This document shows positions 13,095 to 24,067 of a stretch of 64,000 bases of DNA, in pieces. A model generated the notes under the pieces. It saw only the letters and a list, made by a program, of their open reading frames with translations. It did no database searches and had not been told where the DNA came from. The DNA is from Lyophyllum atratum (lineage: Eukaryota > Basidiomycota > Agaricomycetes > Agaricales > Lyophyllaceae): positions 1,054,001-1,118,000 of the forward strand of contig JACGCN010000003.1 of NCBI GenBank assembly GCA_014905825.1, read 5' to 3'. Position 1 is the stretch's first letter. The number at the start of each line of letters is the position of its first letter. Made by a program: the position numbers and the translations under genes.

Positions 13095-16000
13095 ATGTCG
13101 CTGGTCCCAAGTGATCTTGTGGAAGGCGTGCCCTTTTCGTTGTGAGTGCTAGATCAAGGCTTTCTCTTTACTTTTCCCAAACTGAGCGCTCACTAGCTTC
13201 TGCTCTCTCCTGTACGAAATATCTCGAGCACCATCACACAAGCCAGCCTCCAGTCACCAGTACCACAATCCTAACTACCCCGCGCTGAACATTCTACGCC
13301 GATGGATTAACAGACTCAAGAAAGATTATTCTCCCCTACCTCCAGGAACTACGGCCATCGTCTTGAAACTGCTTTTTCCTGACGAGGACAACTGTAGGAA
13401 GTTTGACATGCAAGAAACACGATTCGCTCAGATTATAGCCGATTGTTTTGGTATCGACAAGTATCTTCTTGATAACTGGCTCACAGAAAACGCATCGGGG
13501 TGTCTTGGCGAGGAGCTGAGGCTACTACTTGACAGAAGCAGCGTGGTATGAGTCGTCCTGAGTCAAGCCAGATCATCTCACTAATCCTTGATAGTCTGCC
13601 GAAGGTCACATTAGCCCTCTTTCAATTGCCGATGTTGATGAGCTACTCGATGAACTAGCTTCGACGTCCGGGTATACAGATATATCCGTTCGTAAGAGGT
13701 ATCCACAAGCGAAACGCCGAGCCCGACTACCGATCATTAAAGACCTCTTTCGAAAGTTATCGCCTCTAGATGCGGGGTTCCTCACGCAGATAATCCTGAA
13801 GGATCTCCGACCAATTTTATATCCTCTCCGCGAAACCCATTACATCGCGGCTCTGCTTGGTCACAATACCGCATCCGTGAAGATGCTGTCGAAAGAGGAT
13901 GCTATGAATCTCTGGGATCCTACGAAATGGATGCTGAAGGCGTATCGTGTCATGTCTAACCTCACGGAAACCGCAAATAGTTTCGAGCTGCCCCCAAGCG
14001 AAAGAGAACCCGTTGTCCCTAAAATTGGAATTCCTGTTACGGTAACTCCATTCTATGTATGCCAGTGTTTTATTTACGAAAACTTGATCAGATACCTAAA
14101 TCCGAGAAGGGCCGGAGCCCGCGGCATGCTCTCCAGTACTTTCGGAACTCACGACAGATTTGGGCAGAGACTAAATATGACGGCGAACGCGCCCAAATTC
14201 ATGTTGAAGTTCAGGAAAATAGAACCAACATCACGATCTTCAGCAAAAGCAAGAGAGACTCGACTTGGGACAGAAAAGCGGTTCACCCCTGCATATATCA
14301 CTCCCTTGGGCTATCGAAATACGGCATAGCCGATCCTCAGTCTAGGGTGCGGAGCAATGTTATCCTTGATGCTGAGATGGTTGCTTTCAGCGGAGAACAA
14401 ATCGACGGTATGTTGAGTTCCAACTAAAGTGACCGAAGATCATGGCTTAGCTGCACTGTCATTTTCCCAGAGTTCTGGAGGATACAGGGTCTCATTGAAC
14501 AAACTGCGGGCGGCATTCGGGGACAGCGCAGGCGCATACCAGCAGAATCACAGTCGAGTGAAGAGTCGTATGTGTTTTGATCTTGTACTTTCTACTTCTC
14601 AATAACATGCACTTTGCAAACAGAAATTCTCAGTCATCGATGGTGACGGATCGTTCAGACAACCGTCGCCTCGGGCTTGTATTCTTTGACATCCTCGCTC
14701 TTAACGGCAAGTCCCTTTTGATGACGCCATATTGTCGACGTCGCAAGATACTGGAGGACCTTATTCGAGTCGTCCCTGGAGAGGCTATCCTTTCTGAACG
14801 TGTTCCTGTTGTCCAAGACGATATCAATTGCCAAGATCGGCGTCAAATAGCCCTGGAGAAGATATTCGCAAATATCATAGCGACTTGCCAGGAAGGGGTC
14901 GTTCTGAAGGGCGATGAAACCAAATATCATGATTTTTCAGTGCCCTGGGTCAAGTTGAAGAAAGATTATATTCCCGAATACGGGGACACTCTTGATATGG
15001 TCATCGTTGGCGTGGGATGGGAGAAAGCACGCGCAAGAGTGCTTAGAGGTAGGTCAATTGATCCACAGCTTCCCACAGCTCCTTGATTCTTTCCCCAGTG
15101 CCCCCTTCAACAATCACCACCTTCTACATAGGTAGCCTGGAAAATGCGGAAGAAATCAAACGACAGGTCATCATCTGATCATCAAGCTCATGCGCACCGT
15201 CACTAAATAAGAACTGTATAGCCGACAAAGCAACCCCATTTTCAGGTCTATTTTACAGTATCCTACGGGCCAAACCGCCGCGAGCTGGAAGAAATCAACT
15301 TCACGATTCGCAACTCAGAAACTGTGGCTTATAGTCCGTTCATGGTGAGGATTTCCCTCCACTCCTCCTCTGCTGTAGCCCACCTGTTTCAGAAGCCTAA
15401 GACTTTGTACTACACATTTACACTGCATCGTGGGCTCCAATCCCCGAGGTTCATTATGAAAACACCTTTACTTGCTGAGCTTTTTGGTGCAGGCTTCACC
15501 AAATCTCCACAAAGCAGGGTTAGTTTCCCTGCCGCGCCCAACTCCTGCTACCCCGGATTGAATTTTAATTTATTCTAGCATTACGAACTACGGTTCCCGA
15601 GGTTGACCAAGATATATCGCATCAACGATCGCGGATGGCGGGACGGCATTAACCTTCAAGGCCTGCACAAGATTGCATGTGAGGTCATTGGACGAGACAG
15701 TTCGTCAAAAGAAGCCAAGGATATTACCGCTGAGTTATGGGGCAAAGTTGCCTCTCCTGGCGCCAAGTCGTCGCGCAAGAGGAAGGCAACAAGCGATCTG
15801 TGGGAGGGGAGACTTGCAGCTATGGATGGACGGGCCAGGGCAAGGATTCGCCGCTCCCCATCCCCTTCACCGCTCGGACTGCCTCAGGCTACTGGAGTCT
15901 CTGGCGGAAGTCCACGACAGACACCCGGATCGAGCACCACAAGATTCAATAACACTCACCCACGTACGTCGAGCTCTGCTCCGCCGCTCCAGATTACCAG

Positions 16001-16634
16001 AGGTTCGGCGACTCCGGCTCAGCCGACCATTAAGCCACAACCTTTGGCCACCAAGACTAACTTAGGCACATACATGCCAACCTTCACATCAAGTCAAGAG
16101 CGGAAGCTAAACTTGGAAATTACGCGTTTCTCTCCTCCTTCAGCGCCAGAGAAAACCCAGACAAGCGCTACCCCATCAAAAGCCGCTGCGCCTGTACCAG
16201 CTGTGGTACCGCTCATTATAAACCCACCGACGTCCTCTGTAGACCACTCTACGACCGCTGGTTCCAGATTTCTCAAAAATGCTCTTATATGGTTCGCCAA
16301 ACCTCGCGGGAAATCCTCGCCGTCTTCGAATTGGACGCTGAAAAGCTCCGTATGTCGAGGACAACAACTCCACTCGGTCGAGTCTCTCCTTACGGGCTGT
16401 GGGTGGTGTGTAGATGCATGTGGGTCAACTTGGGCTGACAAGGGTGTGATATTTGTTGATGAAAGCGATGCGGCCGGGAAGGATTTTGCAGACCAGTCGT
16501 TGAGGACAATCCAAGAGCGGCTGTTGCCGCTACCTGCCAAAGGCTCACGAAAGACCATATGGATATTTGATACGAGAAGCTGGACTTTTGATAGGGAGAA
16601 CATTGAAGGGCAGGCGCTTCACCGACTCGAGTAG
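13095..16634 (+). CDS. ATP-dependent DNA ligase (LIG4-related), no BRCT seen
   Basis: Seals DNA nicks through a lysine-AMP intermediate in the nucleus. The start ATG at 13095 gives MSLVPSDLVEGVPF. An N-terminal ligase domain (to about 14040) precedes the adenylation domain: motif I KYDGER at about 14175 (catalytic Lys), ILDAEMVAFS, LGLVFFDILALNG, EGVVLKG and WVKLKKDY. An OB-fold motif HYELRFPRLTKIYR follows after the intron ending at 15579. About nine introns of 45-65 nt restore one frame, for example ...GIPVT then IPKSEKGRSPRH across 14041-14090. The tail (15750-16634) is Ser/Pro-rich and ends in a short folded-looking segment (WADKGVIFVDESD). I find no tandem BRCT repeat, the hallmark of canonical LIG4. 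It may be a fungal LIG4-like paralogue. A transposon sits immediately upstream. Confidence 0.85.
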
Positions 16635-16691
16635 TTTAGCTGTGTCGTCGTTATCATTATAGTTATTTATCATGTCCAGATATGAAGCTTG

Positions 16692-18360
16692 ATGCGGCCA
16701 CCTGGACACATTGCAGTCTTGGGCGGCGGACTGACAGGGCTCTCCTCCGCCTTTCACCTCTCCCGACGCTTTCCAAATGCTCGCATAACGCTGCTTGAGG
16801 AGCAGAACCGCCTCGGCGGCTGGGTTCGCAGCGAGCAGGTCCAGATTGGCAATGGCAAGGCAATCACAGTCGAAGCAGGCCCTCGCACATTGCGGCCTGC
16901 GTCGAAAGCCGTGCTGGAGTTGGTCCGTCCCTCTCACTAAAATACTTGCGTATTATTTTCCGACCCACCCCAACAGATTAACTTGCTCGGCCTCCAACCC
17001 GCACTCCTCACAACCCCGCGTACGGCACCCGCTGCCCGCTCGCGCTTCTTGTACGTTCCTTCCCTCCAAGCCGGACTCACAGCCCTCCCGTCTTCGCTGT
17101 CCGCCCTGCTCCGCTCCTCACTGCGCACGATACTCTTCCCTGCGATACTCCGTGAACCCCTGCGCAAGCCGAACCGACTCGCGTCTCAGGAGCACAACCT
17201 CGACGGGTCTCATGCAAAAGATGTCCATGACGAGTCACTCGAAAGTCTACTTTCGCGCAGATTCGGGTCGGAGATGGCGCGGGTGCTGGGCAGTGCTTTA
17301 TGCCATGGGGTCTACGCGGCAGACGCGCGGACGCTGAGCGTACGGGCTGCGTTTCCTGCCTTGTACAATTTGGAGGACCTGGGGAAGGGGAGGATTGTCC
17401 TGGGTATTCTCAAGGAGATACTGGGCCTTGGAAATGCGAAGAGTAATGGTGATGATCAACAGCTTGCGAGAAGGCAGTATGATCTAGGAGATGTGGAGGC
17501 CATGATGCGTGATGTCGCGGTGTACTCGTTCCGCGGAGGTATGCAAACGCTGTCCAACATGCTGGTAAAGGCCCTGGAGGCTAGGCCAAATGTGCAGTTA
17601 TTTCCGGGGGAGACCGTACGTGGAATTGAGATGTGCGAGGACGAGGAGGACTCTCTGATTGTACGTTGACTTTCTTCTATTCTCAGAGTACACTGAATGT
17701 AAGTACCAGATTCATACCCCAACGCGTACCCTGAACCCCACACACATCGTGTCCACCCTTCCACTCCCGGTGCTTCACTCCATACTCCCCCCCTCCTCTC
17801 ATGGAGCCTCTCTTCCACATCTCTTAGCCAACCCCGCTTCCTCAGTCACCGTCATCTCCCTCATCTTTGCCGCACCCCCCCAGACAATCCATCCACCTGG
17901 TTTCGGGTACCTTGTTCCACGACCTCCAGACGGGTACCCGCCGTCTCGTGTCTCGTCCAAGGACGCGCTGGGCGTGCTCGGTACCGTGTTCGACTCGTGC
18001 GCACTCCCCTCGGCGGAAGGAGAATACACGAAGCTTACGGTGATGCTCGGCGGGCCCTTTCCCTCTCGTCTACCCAGCGACGACGCGGTTCTTCGAGCGT
18101 GTGTCCTATCTCATTTGGCAGATGCGCTGCAGAGAGATCTTCCACCGCCCGTGGCGTGGCGCGTATGGCGCCATGAGCGATGCATACCAACATTGAAAGT
18201 TGGGCATGTGCAGCGGATGGCAGAACTACGCGGGATACTGGAGCAGGAAACGGGGAGGGGGGCATGGCGCGGACGGATGGAGGTTGTGGGGGCGGGGGTG
18301 GGTGGAGTGAGTGTCGGGGACTGCGTGGAGGCGGGGAGGAACGTCGGGGCGCGGTGGTGA
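16692..18360 (+). CDS. HEM14: Protoporphyrinogen oxidase
   Basis: Oxidises protoporphyrinogen IX to protoporphyrin IX, the penultimate haem step, at the mitochondrial inner membrane. The start ATG at 16692 gives [20 protein letters not shown], with the FAD-binding [10 protein letters not shown] loop and the acidic strand end [13 protein letters not shown] that binds FAD ribose. [10 protein letters not shown] follows, a signature of PPOX. Other family blocks are [18 protein letters not shown] and, at the C-terminus, [18 protein letters not shown] (second FAD contact). An intron at about 16924-16978 joins AVLEL to INLLGLQP. A second near 17661-17703 has an uncertain acceptor (TAAG, or an AGAG about 15 bases earlier). 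The length of about 520 residues suits the family. Only 57 bp separate it from the ligase stop codon. Confidence 0.93.
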
Positions 18361-18442
18361 AGGTACTAGGTAGCAAAGTTATAATTAGTTGTATACAAAA
18401 TTAGACAAATGATATCATCAACTCATCCTTGACCAGACTCCC

Positions 18443-19894
18443 ATGCCTTTCTTTCCTACTCGACGACTGTTGTCCGAGTTCACCAACCGTGCAATCGTCT
18501 ATTCGCAAAATGGAGACCCGTCAAAAGTTCTCAAGGTCCTTAGTTACCGTCCCTTGCCGCCCCCTTCTCCGAATACTCTCAACGTCAAGTTCATTCTTGC
18601 TCCCATAAATCCAGCCGACCTCAATGTCATTGAAGGAGTATATCCTGCTAAACCCACTCCCGATTCGACTTTAGCGTCCGCTGGCCTGGGCAGCAGTGAT
18701 CAGCCTGTCTATGTGGGCGGAAACGAGGGCCTCGCCCAAGTCATGGAAGTTGGTAACGGTGTCAGCTGTCTGGAGAAGAATGACTGGGTCATCATGACAA
18801 AACCCCAAATCGGGACCTGGTGTACGAGCAAAAACATCGGTGCTAATGACGTTCTGAAGATCCCGCGAGTGGATGGCTTGAGCGAAGTTCATGCTGCAAC
18901 AATGACGGTACGCTCCGCCTGGTCAACTCACCTTCATGGCCTCATCCTCGTATACAGGTAAACCCACCAACCGCGTACAATATGCTGCAAGACTTTGTTC
19001 CACTCAAGGAAGGTGATTGGGTCATTCAGAATGGCGCTAATAGTGCTGTTAGTTTCTCCTGGCGTCTTATTGCATCATGGGACTGACTTGACGATATAGG
19101 TGGGCCAAGCCGTCATTCAAATAGCAGCTTCTAGAGGGTTGAAGACTCTCAATTTCGTGCGGCCACGGTACTTTGAATGATATTGATGTTCCCCGTGTTC
19201 TAACCTCGGAATTTAGTGACAATCTGACGGAATTAGCCAAGCAACTCGAAGACCTTGGCGCTACAAAGGTACTGACGTACGAGGCTCTTTCAGACAAGTC
19301 ACTTCGTAAGGAGATCAAAGAGTGGACAGGAGGAAAGGTAGTCTTATCTGACCCTTTCTTCTGCTAATATCTCATGATGTCTATAGGATATTAAACTGGC
19401 TCTCAACTGTGTTAGTATGTACTATTCCTTTCGTTGTAGTGTGTAGTGGTAAATACTGATATGTCACAGGCGGTCGGGAGACAGACCTTATGACACGATT
19501 GCTGGGTGTCGACGCCCACCTCGTGTCCTACGGAGCAATGTCAAAGCAACCACTGACATTGGCGACATCACTCTTCATCTTCAAGAATCTCACAGCTCAT
19601 GGCTTCTGGCAGAGCCGGTGGTACCTCCAGAAATCTCGTGACGAACAAAGACGCCTCATAGACGTCCTGGTGAACCTGATGAGCCAGGGCAAGGTAATCA
19701 ACCCTCATGCGCCCAACACCGTAAACCATGGACTGACGTGACTTCCGCAGTTGAAAGAGCCTATGCACGAAATCATATCAATCAATGCCCAAGATTCGGA
19801 TGAGGAAGCGACCCAGAAAGTGAGAGACGTTATTGCGAAGGCAGCTGGCGGCCGTCATGGGAAGAAGGCACTCTTGAGATTTAACGTTGAATGA
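18443..19894 (+). CDS. ETR1: Mitochondrial trans-2-enoyl-thioester reductase
   Basis: NADPH-dependent reductase of the MDR superfamily that performs the last step of mitochondrial fatty acid synthesis, feeding lipoate production and respiration. The start ATG at 18443 (MPFFPTRRLLSEFTNRA) gives an arginine-containing N-terminus that fits a mitochondrial presequence. Family blocks are APINPADLNVIEGVYP, VGGNEGLAQVMEVG, VNPPTAYNMLQDFV, WVIQNGANSAVGQAVIQIA (the NADPH-binding loop) and GATKVLTYE. The end is QSRWYL...LLRFNVE. About six introns of 45-60 nt are needed. One at about 19170-19218 has to be removed to join LNFVRPR to DNLTELAKQLEDLG. It is codirectional with PPOX, 82 bp apart. Confidence 0.93.
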
Positions 19895-19971
19895 ACGACT
19901 CTAATTAACCAATGATGATTACTGTACGAGTACATAGCCATAGAAGGCGTGATGACTGTAGGAATGCTTGG

Positions 19972-20776
19972 CTATCGACTCTTCCTATCCTCGAAAAACC
20001 TCTGCAGAAAACGGTTGGTCGGGACACAAATGAAGACAAGCTGGCCAGAACTCACTTTAAGGTGTCGTAGTTGCCATGCACACGTCGCGATCAACACCAT
20101 AATCTGCGCAAGACTGTACCAGACTGCCCTGGAATTCGTCGCCTCACTCAGGTCCCGGTAATCTGCCTCCCGTTCCCTCTGGTATTGCTGCTCGCGTCTA
20201 ATGTCCTCCAGCTTCTCGTTGAGATCACGGACTTTGGAAGCGAGGCCCGAAACATGCGAGCGATCGTGTTCGACATCAGGTTTGGTGGTACCGACCACAA
20301 TATCGAGATAAAGTCGAATGTGGGTGTGGCTAAACCACGACGTGTAATTCGTTGAGAGACATATCGAATGGTCTCCCGCGTCGTGAGATGTGAATGTAAA
20401 CTTGCCCTCGGGAGGACCTGTCGTTTTGACGACTATATCGCTACTCTCCGATTCCTGTATACAACGAACGTCACTACCATGAGGGATCCCTAAAGAAAGC
20501 AACGTACCACAACTTCCACAATGATTCCCAAGTCCGGATTTGTGAGGTACATCTGCTTATCTTCATGCCATTCTAGTGCATGATAGCTGCCTTCAATTCG
20601 ATAGTTGAGTACTGGCCTAAGAACAGATTGAAACCGCTATAATTACCTTCTACCACGGTGTCGGTTGGGAGTTCCTCGATGAAGCAGCGCTTCTGGTTGG
20701 CATCGAGATAGAAATGGAGGGCATTCGCTGTCGCTGCGGCGAACAGCACACAGAGCAAGGTCGACAGTGGCCGCAT
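19972..20776 (-). CDS. p24 (emp24/gp25L) family cargo receptor, ERP1/TMED4-9 like
   Basis: A type I membrane protein of COPII/COPI vesicles cycling between ER and Golgi. The start ATG at 20776 opens a signal peptide (MRPLSTLLCVLFAAATANA). The lumenal GOLD domain follows: KRCFIEELPTDTVVEG, then EWHEDKQMYLTNPDLGI, and a second cysteine in DHSICLSTN. A heptad region (DLNEKLEDIRREQQYQRE), a transmembrane segment (AVWYSLAQIMVLIATCAW) and a short tail HLKRFFEDRKSR with the FF motif complete the family plan. Introns lie at about 20584-20645 (joining VVEG to SYHALEWHE), 20450-20510 and 20000-20060. The alpha subfamily is suggested by the KRCFIEELP start. Stop at 19972. Confidence 0.93.
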
Positions 20777-21126
20777 TGGAGTGGACTGGGTCGTGAAAGT
20801 TATGTAACGTGGCGCTGTCGAAGTCTTCTACTGGTAACAGCACAGCCACCTGCACCGTGCCTATGGAGTACTCTTTTGCCTCCTTGTGGTACATGAGGCA
20901 ACAAACAAATAAACAGCAGTGGAGCACCGATGGCCCACAAGCCTCGCCGCTCGTGTCACCACGCACTCAGCGCACTATCCTGGAAGCTCGTTCTTCCTCA
21001 ATAGGACGCGTTTTGGGTGTCTTACAGCTGTGCAGCTCCTGAGGACACCTTCTCTACAAGGCTGGTTCGAATCACGGTCGACTTGTAGCGCTCAGAACTT
21101 GACCTGAATTCACAGTAGTTCTATCC
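20777..21126. other. Divergent intergenic region
   Basis: This region separates the p24 gene (minus) from the unknown gene starting at 21127 (plus) and presumably holds both promoters. I see no other structure. A tRNA-like string near 21061 was examined and rejected. Confidence 0.4.
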
Positions 21127-21633
21127 ATGGAAGATCACGACATGTACTTGCCCGACAATGGTCGGACGCGGTTCATACGCCGTCCCGTCGACGTTGATCA
21201 CTTGTACCGTGACCCCGACAAGGACTTGCCTGTGCTCCTGATCGCCACGCGTACACCTCCATCCCCCTTGTCAACGAATACGTCGCGCGATACCCACTGG
21301 AAACTTGCGTGGGGGGTGGGGACAAATACAGTCGGGATCCCGGTGGAACGCCAGATTCACCTTATCCATGACCTGGGGATTAATCATCTCACGAATTGGG
21401 GCCCCTTGACAAAGATCAGTGAACGACATACCAAAGCTGTTACAGTAACAACTATGAGCCTTGAGGACCGGCGGCGTCTGGAAAATATTGCATCGGCAAC
21501 TCCTGTGCGCAAGCCAGATGGTGGATGGAACTGCCAGGACTGGCTCATAACTGTCCTTGAAGCATCTGTGCTACAGGGCTTGGTCACGACCAAAGAGTGC
21601 AGATCTGCACTTGCTGCGATTTGCGATATATGA
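21127..21633 (+). CDS. Uncharacterised 168-residue protein
   Basis: A single-exon reading frame, rare in this intron-rich window, starting MEDHDMYLPDNGRTRF. I do not recognise the family. It has no signal peptide, membrane segment or low-complexity region. The C-terminal third, RRRLENIASATPVRKPDG followed by GWNCQDWLITVLEASVLQG, looks like a compact folded domain with conserved-type aromatic and acidic residues. The region just before it is built around a histidine- and asparagine-containing stretch (HLIHDLGINHLTNWG). It lies between a divergent p24 gene and a convergent SGF73 gene. Protein-like composition and an appropriate ATG support a real gene; no function is proposed. Confidence 0.6.
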   Translation: MEDHDMYLPDNGRTRFIRRPVDVDHLYRDPDKDLPVLLIATRTPPSPLSTNTSRDTHWKLAWGVGTNTVGIPVERQIHLIHDLGINHLTNWGPLTKISERHTKAVTVTTMSLEDRRRLENIASATPVRKPDGGWNCQDWLITVLEASVLQGLVTTKECRSALAAICDI

Positions 21634-22000
21634 CTGTGAGTGCAGCACGGTGTCATTTCGATGGATCTTCAATTGCTCACCGCTACCAAGGAAGCTTTGT
21701 AGATATATTTATTCCACGAAACAGACTCTTTTCTTCATGACTTTATCTTTCCTGTGTGCTATGCGATGTACATTCACGATGCCACATGCCGCCACTACCA
21801 CTCCCTTTCTTCACCACATTGTACATTCCATTGTTCCATGTCCCAGATATTCCTTCATAACAAGGAAAGGTGTAAATACATAATATTACAGTATTTATGG
21901 TAAATGCGATAGTTGTACAGTGTTACAGGTATTGATACATGAAAAGGAGGAGGAATACTGGTACATAACGCCCGATTTAACAGTTCGTGGCGAGGCAGAG
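21634..22000. other. Convergent 3' intergenic region
   Basis: This is the 3' flank of the unknown gene (plus) and of SGF73 (minus). The sequence is AT-richer around 21870-21950. I see no gene or repeat here. Confidence 0.4.
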
Positions 22001-23239
22001 CTAATTGAGCCGTCCGACGACTCCAACATTGTGATTCATACTCGTCGTTCTATTGACGAGCCCCAGGCCCATGCCCATATTCCCAATACCACCGGGGGCG
22101 CCTGTACCCCCACCGCTGCCCAAAGCTCCGATGAGGAGATCTCGGCAACAACGCGCGCGCTCTCGCCGCTGAACGAACCAACTGCTAGCATCGCACGGAA
22201 CCGCCAAAGGCGTCGCTATGATACCTTTGTCCTCTGCGATCCTAACGACGCGTACAAGGGCGTCCATCTCGGCCTCCGAGTCCAAAAGGTCCAAGTCCTC
22301 CGGCACATCTTCACCCCTTTCCTCTGCAAGTCGTACTGCAGCAGCAGCAGCAGCCGCAGCCTTCTTCCCTGCTTTCTTCGTTACACCTGGCAGTGTAGGT
22401 TTCTTTACAGGCAGAGTAGCTGGATCGATACCCAGGGCAGCAGCCGCTTCATCCGCCAATCGTTTCTTCTCCAGTTTCTCCTTCTCCCGCTTCTCCTTCT
22501 TCTCCGCCTTCGTTTCTCTTTTGACGGGCTCAACAAAGTTTGGATTATTCGCGCGCTGCCAGTCGAGGAGGAGGTCGTCATAGTTCCTCGACCGGCCTTG
22601 AACAGCACGTTTCGCGCCCATTGAGTGAGATTTGCACGTCAGAGAGCGGGAACATGGCAGATTCTTATCGTTGATCACGCCGCATTGCCGGTCGTAATCT
22701 ACAGGGCCTTTCATCCGGCCCTTGGTCACCTTGGTCGCCGGTTTGGGTTTCTTCTTTGGCGGAAGGGACGAATCTTCGGGGGTCGGGGAGGCTTTCCGTT
22801 TCTTCGAGGCCTTCTTTGGGTCTGTGCGTCTGTGCGGTTGAATAACATGCAGGACACAAGTGAAAGAAGGATGTCACCTTCAAGTTCTGCTCCAGCTTTA
22901 TTTTTTTTGCCACCCAAGCGAATGGCGGCGCAATTATCTTGATACACGCGATCATTATTGTGCTCAAGTCAGGCAACGAAGATAGAACTCACCTGCATGC
23001 TCAGACATGAAGCTACGCAGTATTTGTTTATTACACTCTTTGCATTTGACCACGCCGATATCTGATGCAGATGACAATGGTTGGGCACCAAAGAGCTTCA
23101 TGTCGCGAGCGGAAAGCCAAGAGGTGGGTGGAGAAGCCAAAGCAGAAGTTTCTGTAGGGCTTGGAGCTACATCCCATGAGAACGGGGACGACGCCGCACT
23201 CGACGGGGTTGGGCTCGACGGCTTGAGTTTGAGAGTCAT
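22001..23239 (-). CDS. SGF73: SGF73/ataxin-7-like SAGA subunit
   Basis: Subunit of the SAGA co-activator that anchors the deubiquitinase module. The start [12 protein letters not shown] (ATG 23239) is preferred, although an in-frame ATG exists at 23302. Exon 1 has a Cys-rich finger, [20 protein letters not shown], completed across the first intron (about 22980-23000). Exon 3 has a basic stretch, [10 protein letters not shown] and [11 protein letters not shown] (nuclear localisation). It then has the SCA7 domain, with [20 protein letters not shown] followed by [18 protein letters not shown]. The C-terminal part is Lys/Glu-rich helical, with a poly-alanine run ([12 protein letters not shown]), and then Gly-rich. 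Two introns restore the frame. It lies in tandem 155 bp downstream of TAF10, another SAGA subunit. Confidence 0.92.
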
Positions 23240-23393
23240 GGCGGTTTGGGTCAAGTATGTTCTAACCGAGGTCACAACTTCGTCACACAGCCATTGTTCC
23301 AATATACGACTTGGGCGACGATCCTCAACGAGCGCGACTAGGCATGTGTCATTGACGGGAACTTGTTATTACAATGTACAAAAGGATCATTCT

Positions 23394-24067
23394 CTACAGA
23401 TAGAATTCGGGCTTGCGTGCGTTAATACCATACTCGGCGAGCGCGGAACTCAGGTCGTCCATTGTCAACGTAGTCCGCGTCTTGTCCTAATAAAACGAGA
23501 ACATGTAAAGACAAAGCTAGGAGGCTGAGAGATGACATACTTTGGCTGAACCAGGCCCAGTCAAAGGTTGATTAGCCCGAGCTCTACCGCCAGTGGCGTT
23601 GGTCCGAATGCGCGCGTGCTGATACGCGTCCGCTGCAATATCGGAAACAAATTTCTGTGCAGCAAGCGATAGAAGTCGCTTCCTGTATAATGGTGAATGA
23701 GGAAAAGCAGGTAACGGATGTCCAGATGCCGATCGTACAGCCTAACATCTTCACATTCGAAGCCAACGCGCTGGAGATAATAGTCTGTCACTTCATTTGG
23801 GATCTAATGCAAATTTAACGCATGTAACGTGTAGGGAGATCTAGAAGGTACCAGAGGCTCATACTCATCCAACATCAGCATGAATTCAGCCAAGGTACGG
23901 TCCTTTCGGGCCTCCTCTGCCTCTTGACGGGTCTGCTGAGGTTGAGTAGATGAGGAAGCCGCAGCTGCAGTTCCTGACTGCGACTGTTGGGCTTCCGGAG
24001 TAGTCTGAGCATGACCAGGTGCAGCAGAGGACGCAAGGGCTGATGTCTGTTGCGGTGTGGCAGACAT
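23394..24067 (-). CDS. TAF10: TAF10, TFIID and SAGA subunit
   Basis: A histone-fold protein shared by TFIID and SAGA. The start is ATG at 24067 ([14 protein letters not shown]), with a Gln/Ser/Ala-rich N-terminus. The TAF10 fold is unmistakable: [20 protein letters not shown], then [36 protein letters not shown] and, in the last exon, [17 protein letters not shown]. Introns are at about 23802-23850, 23684-23741 and 23487-23541, the last joining GPGSAK to DKTRTTLTM. About 165 residues, as expected. The stop TAG is at 23394-23396. It is divergent from the Zn2Cys6 factor at 24901. Confidence 0.95.

Noticed and set aside
17659..17710. Frameshift in protoporphyrinogen oxidase
   Set aside because: A short intron with an uncertain acceptor explains the change of frame, and the flanking protein is intact on both sides.
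21040..21115. Possible tRNA, from GGCTGGTTCGAATCACGG
   Set aside because: The arms around TTCGAAT do not pair (GCTGG versus CACGG), and no acceptor stem or anticodon arm can be drawn.
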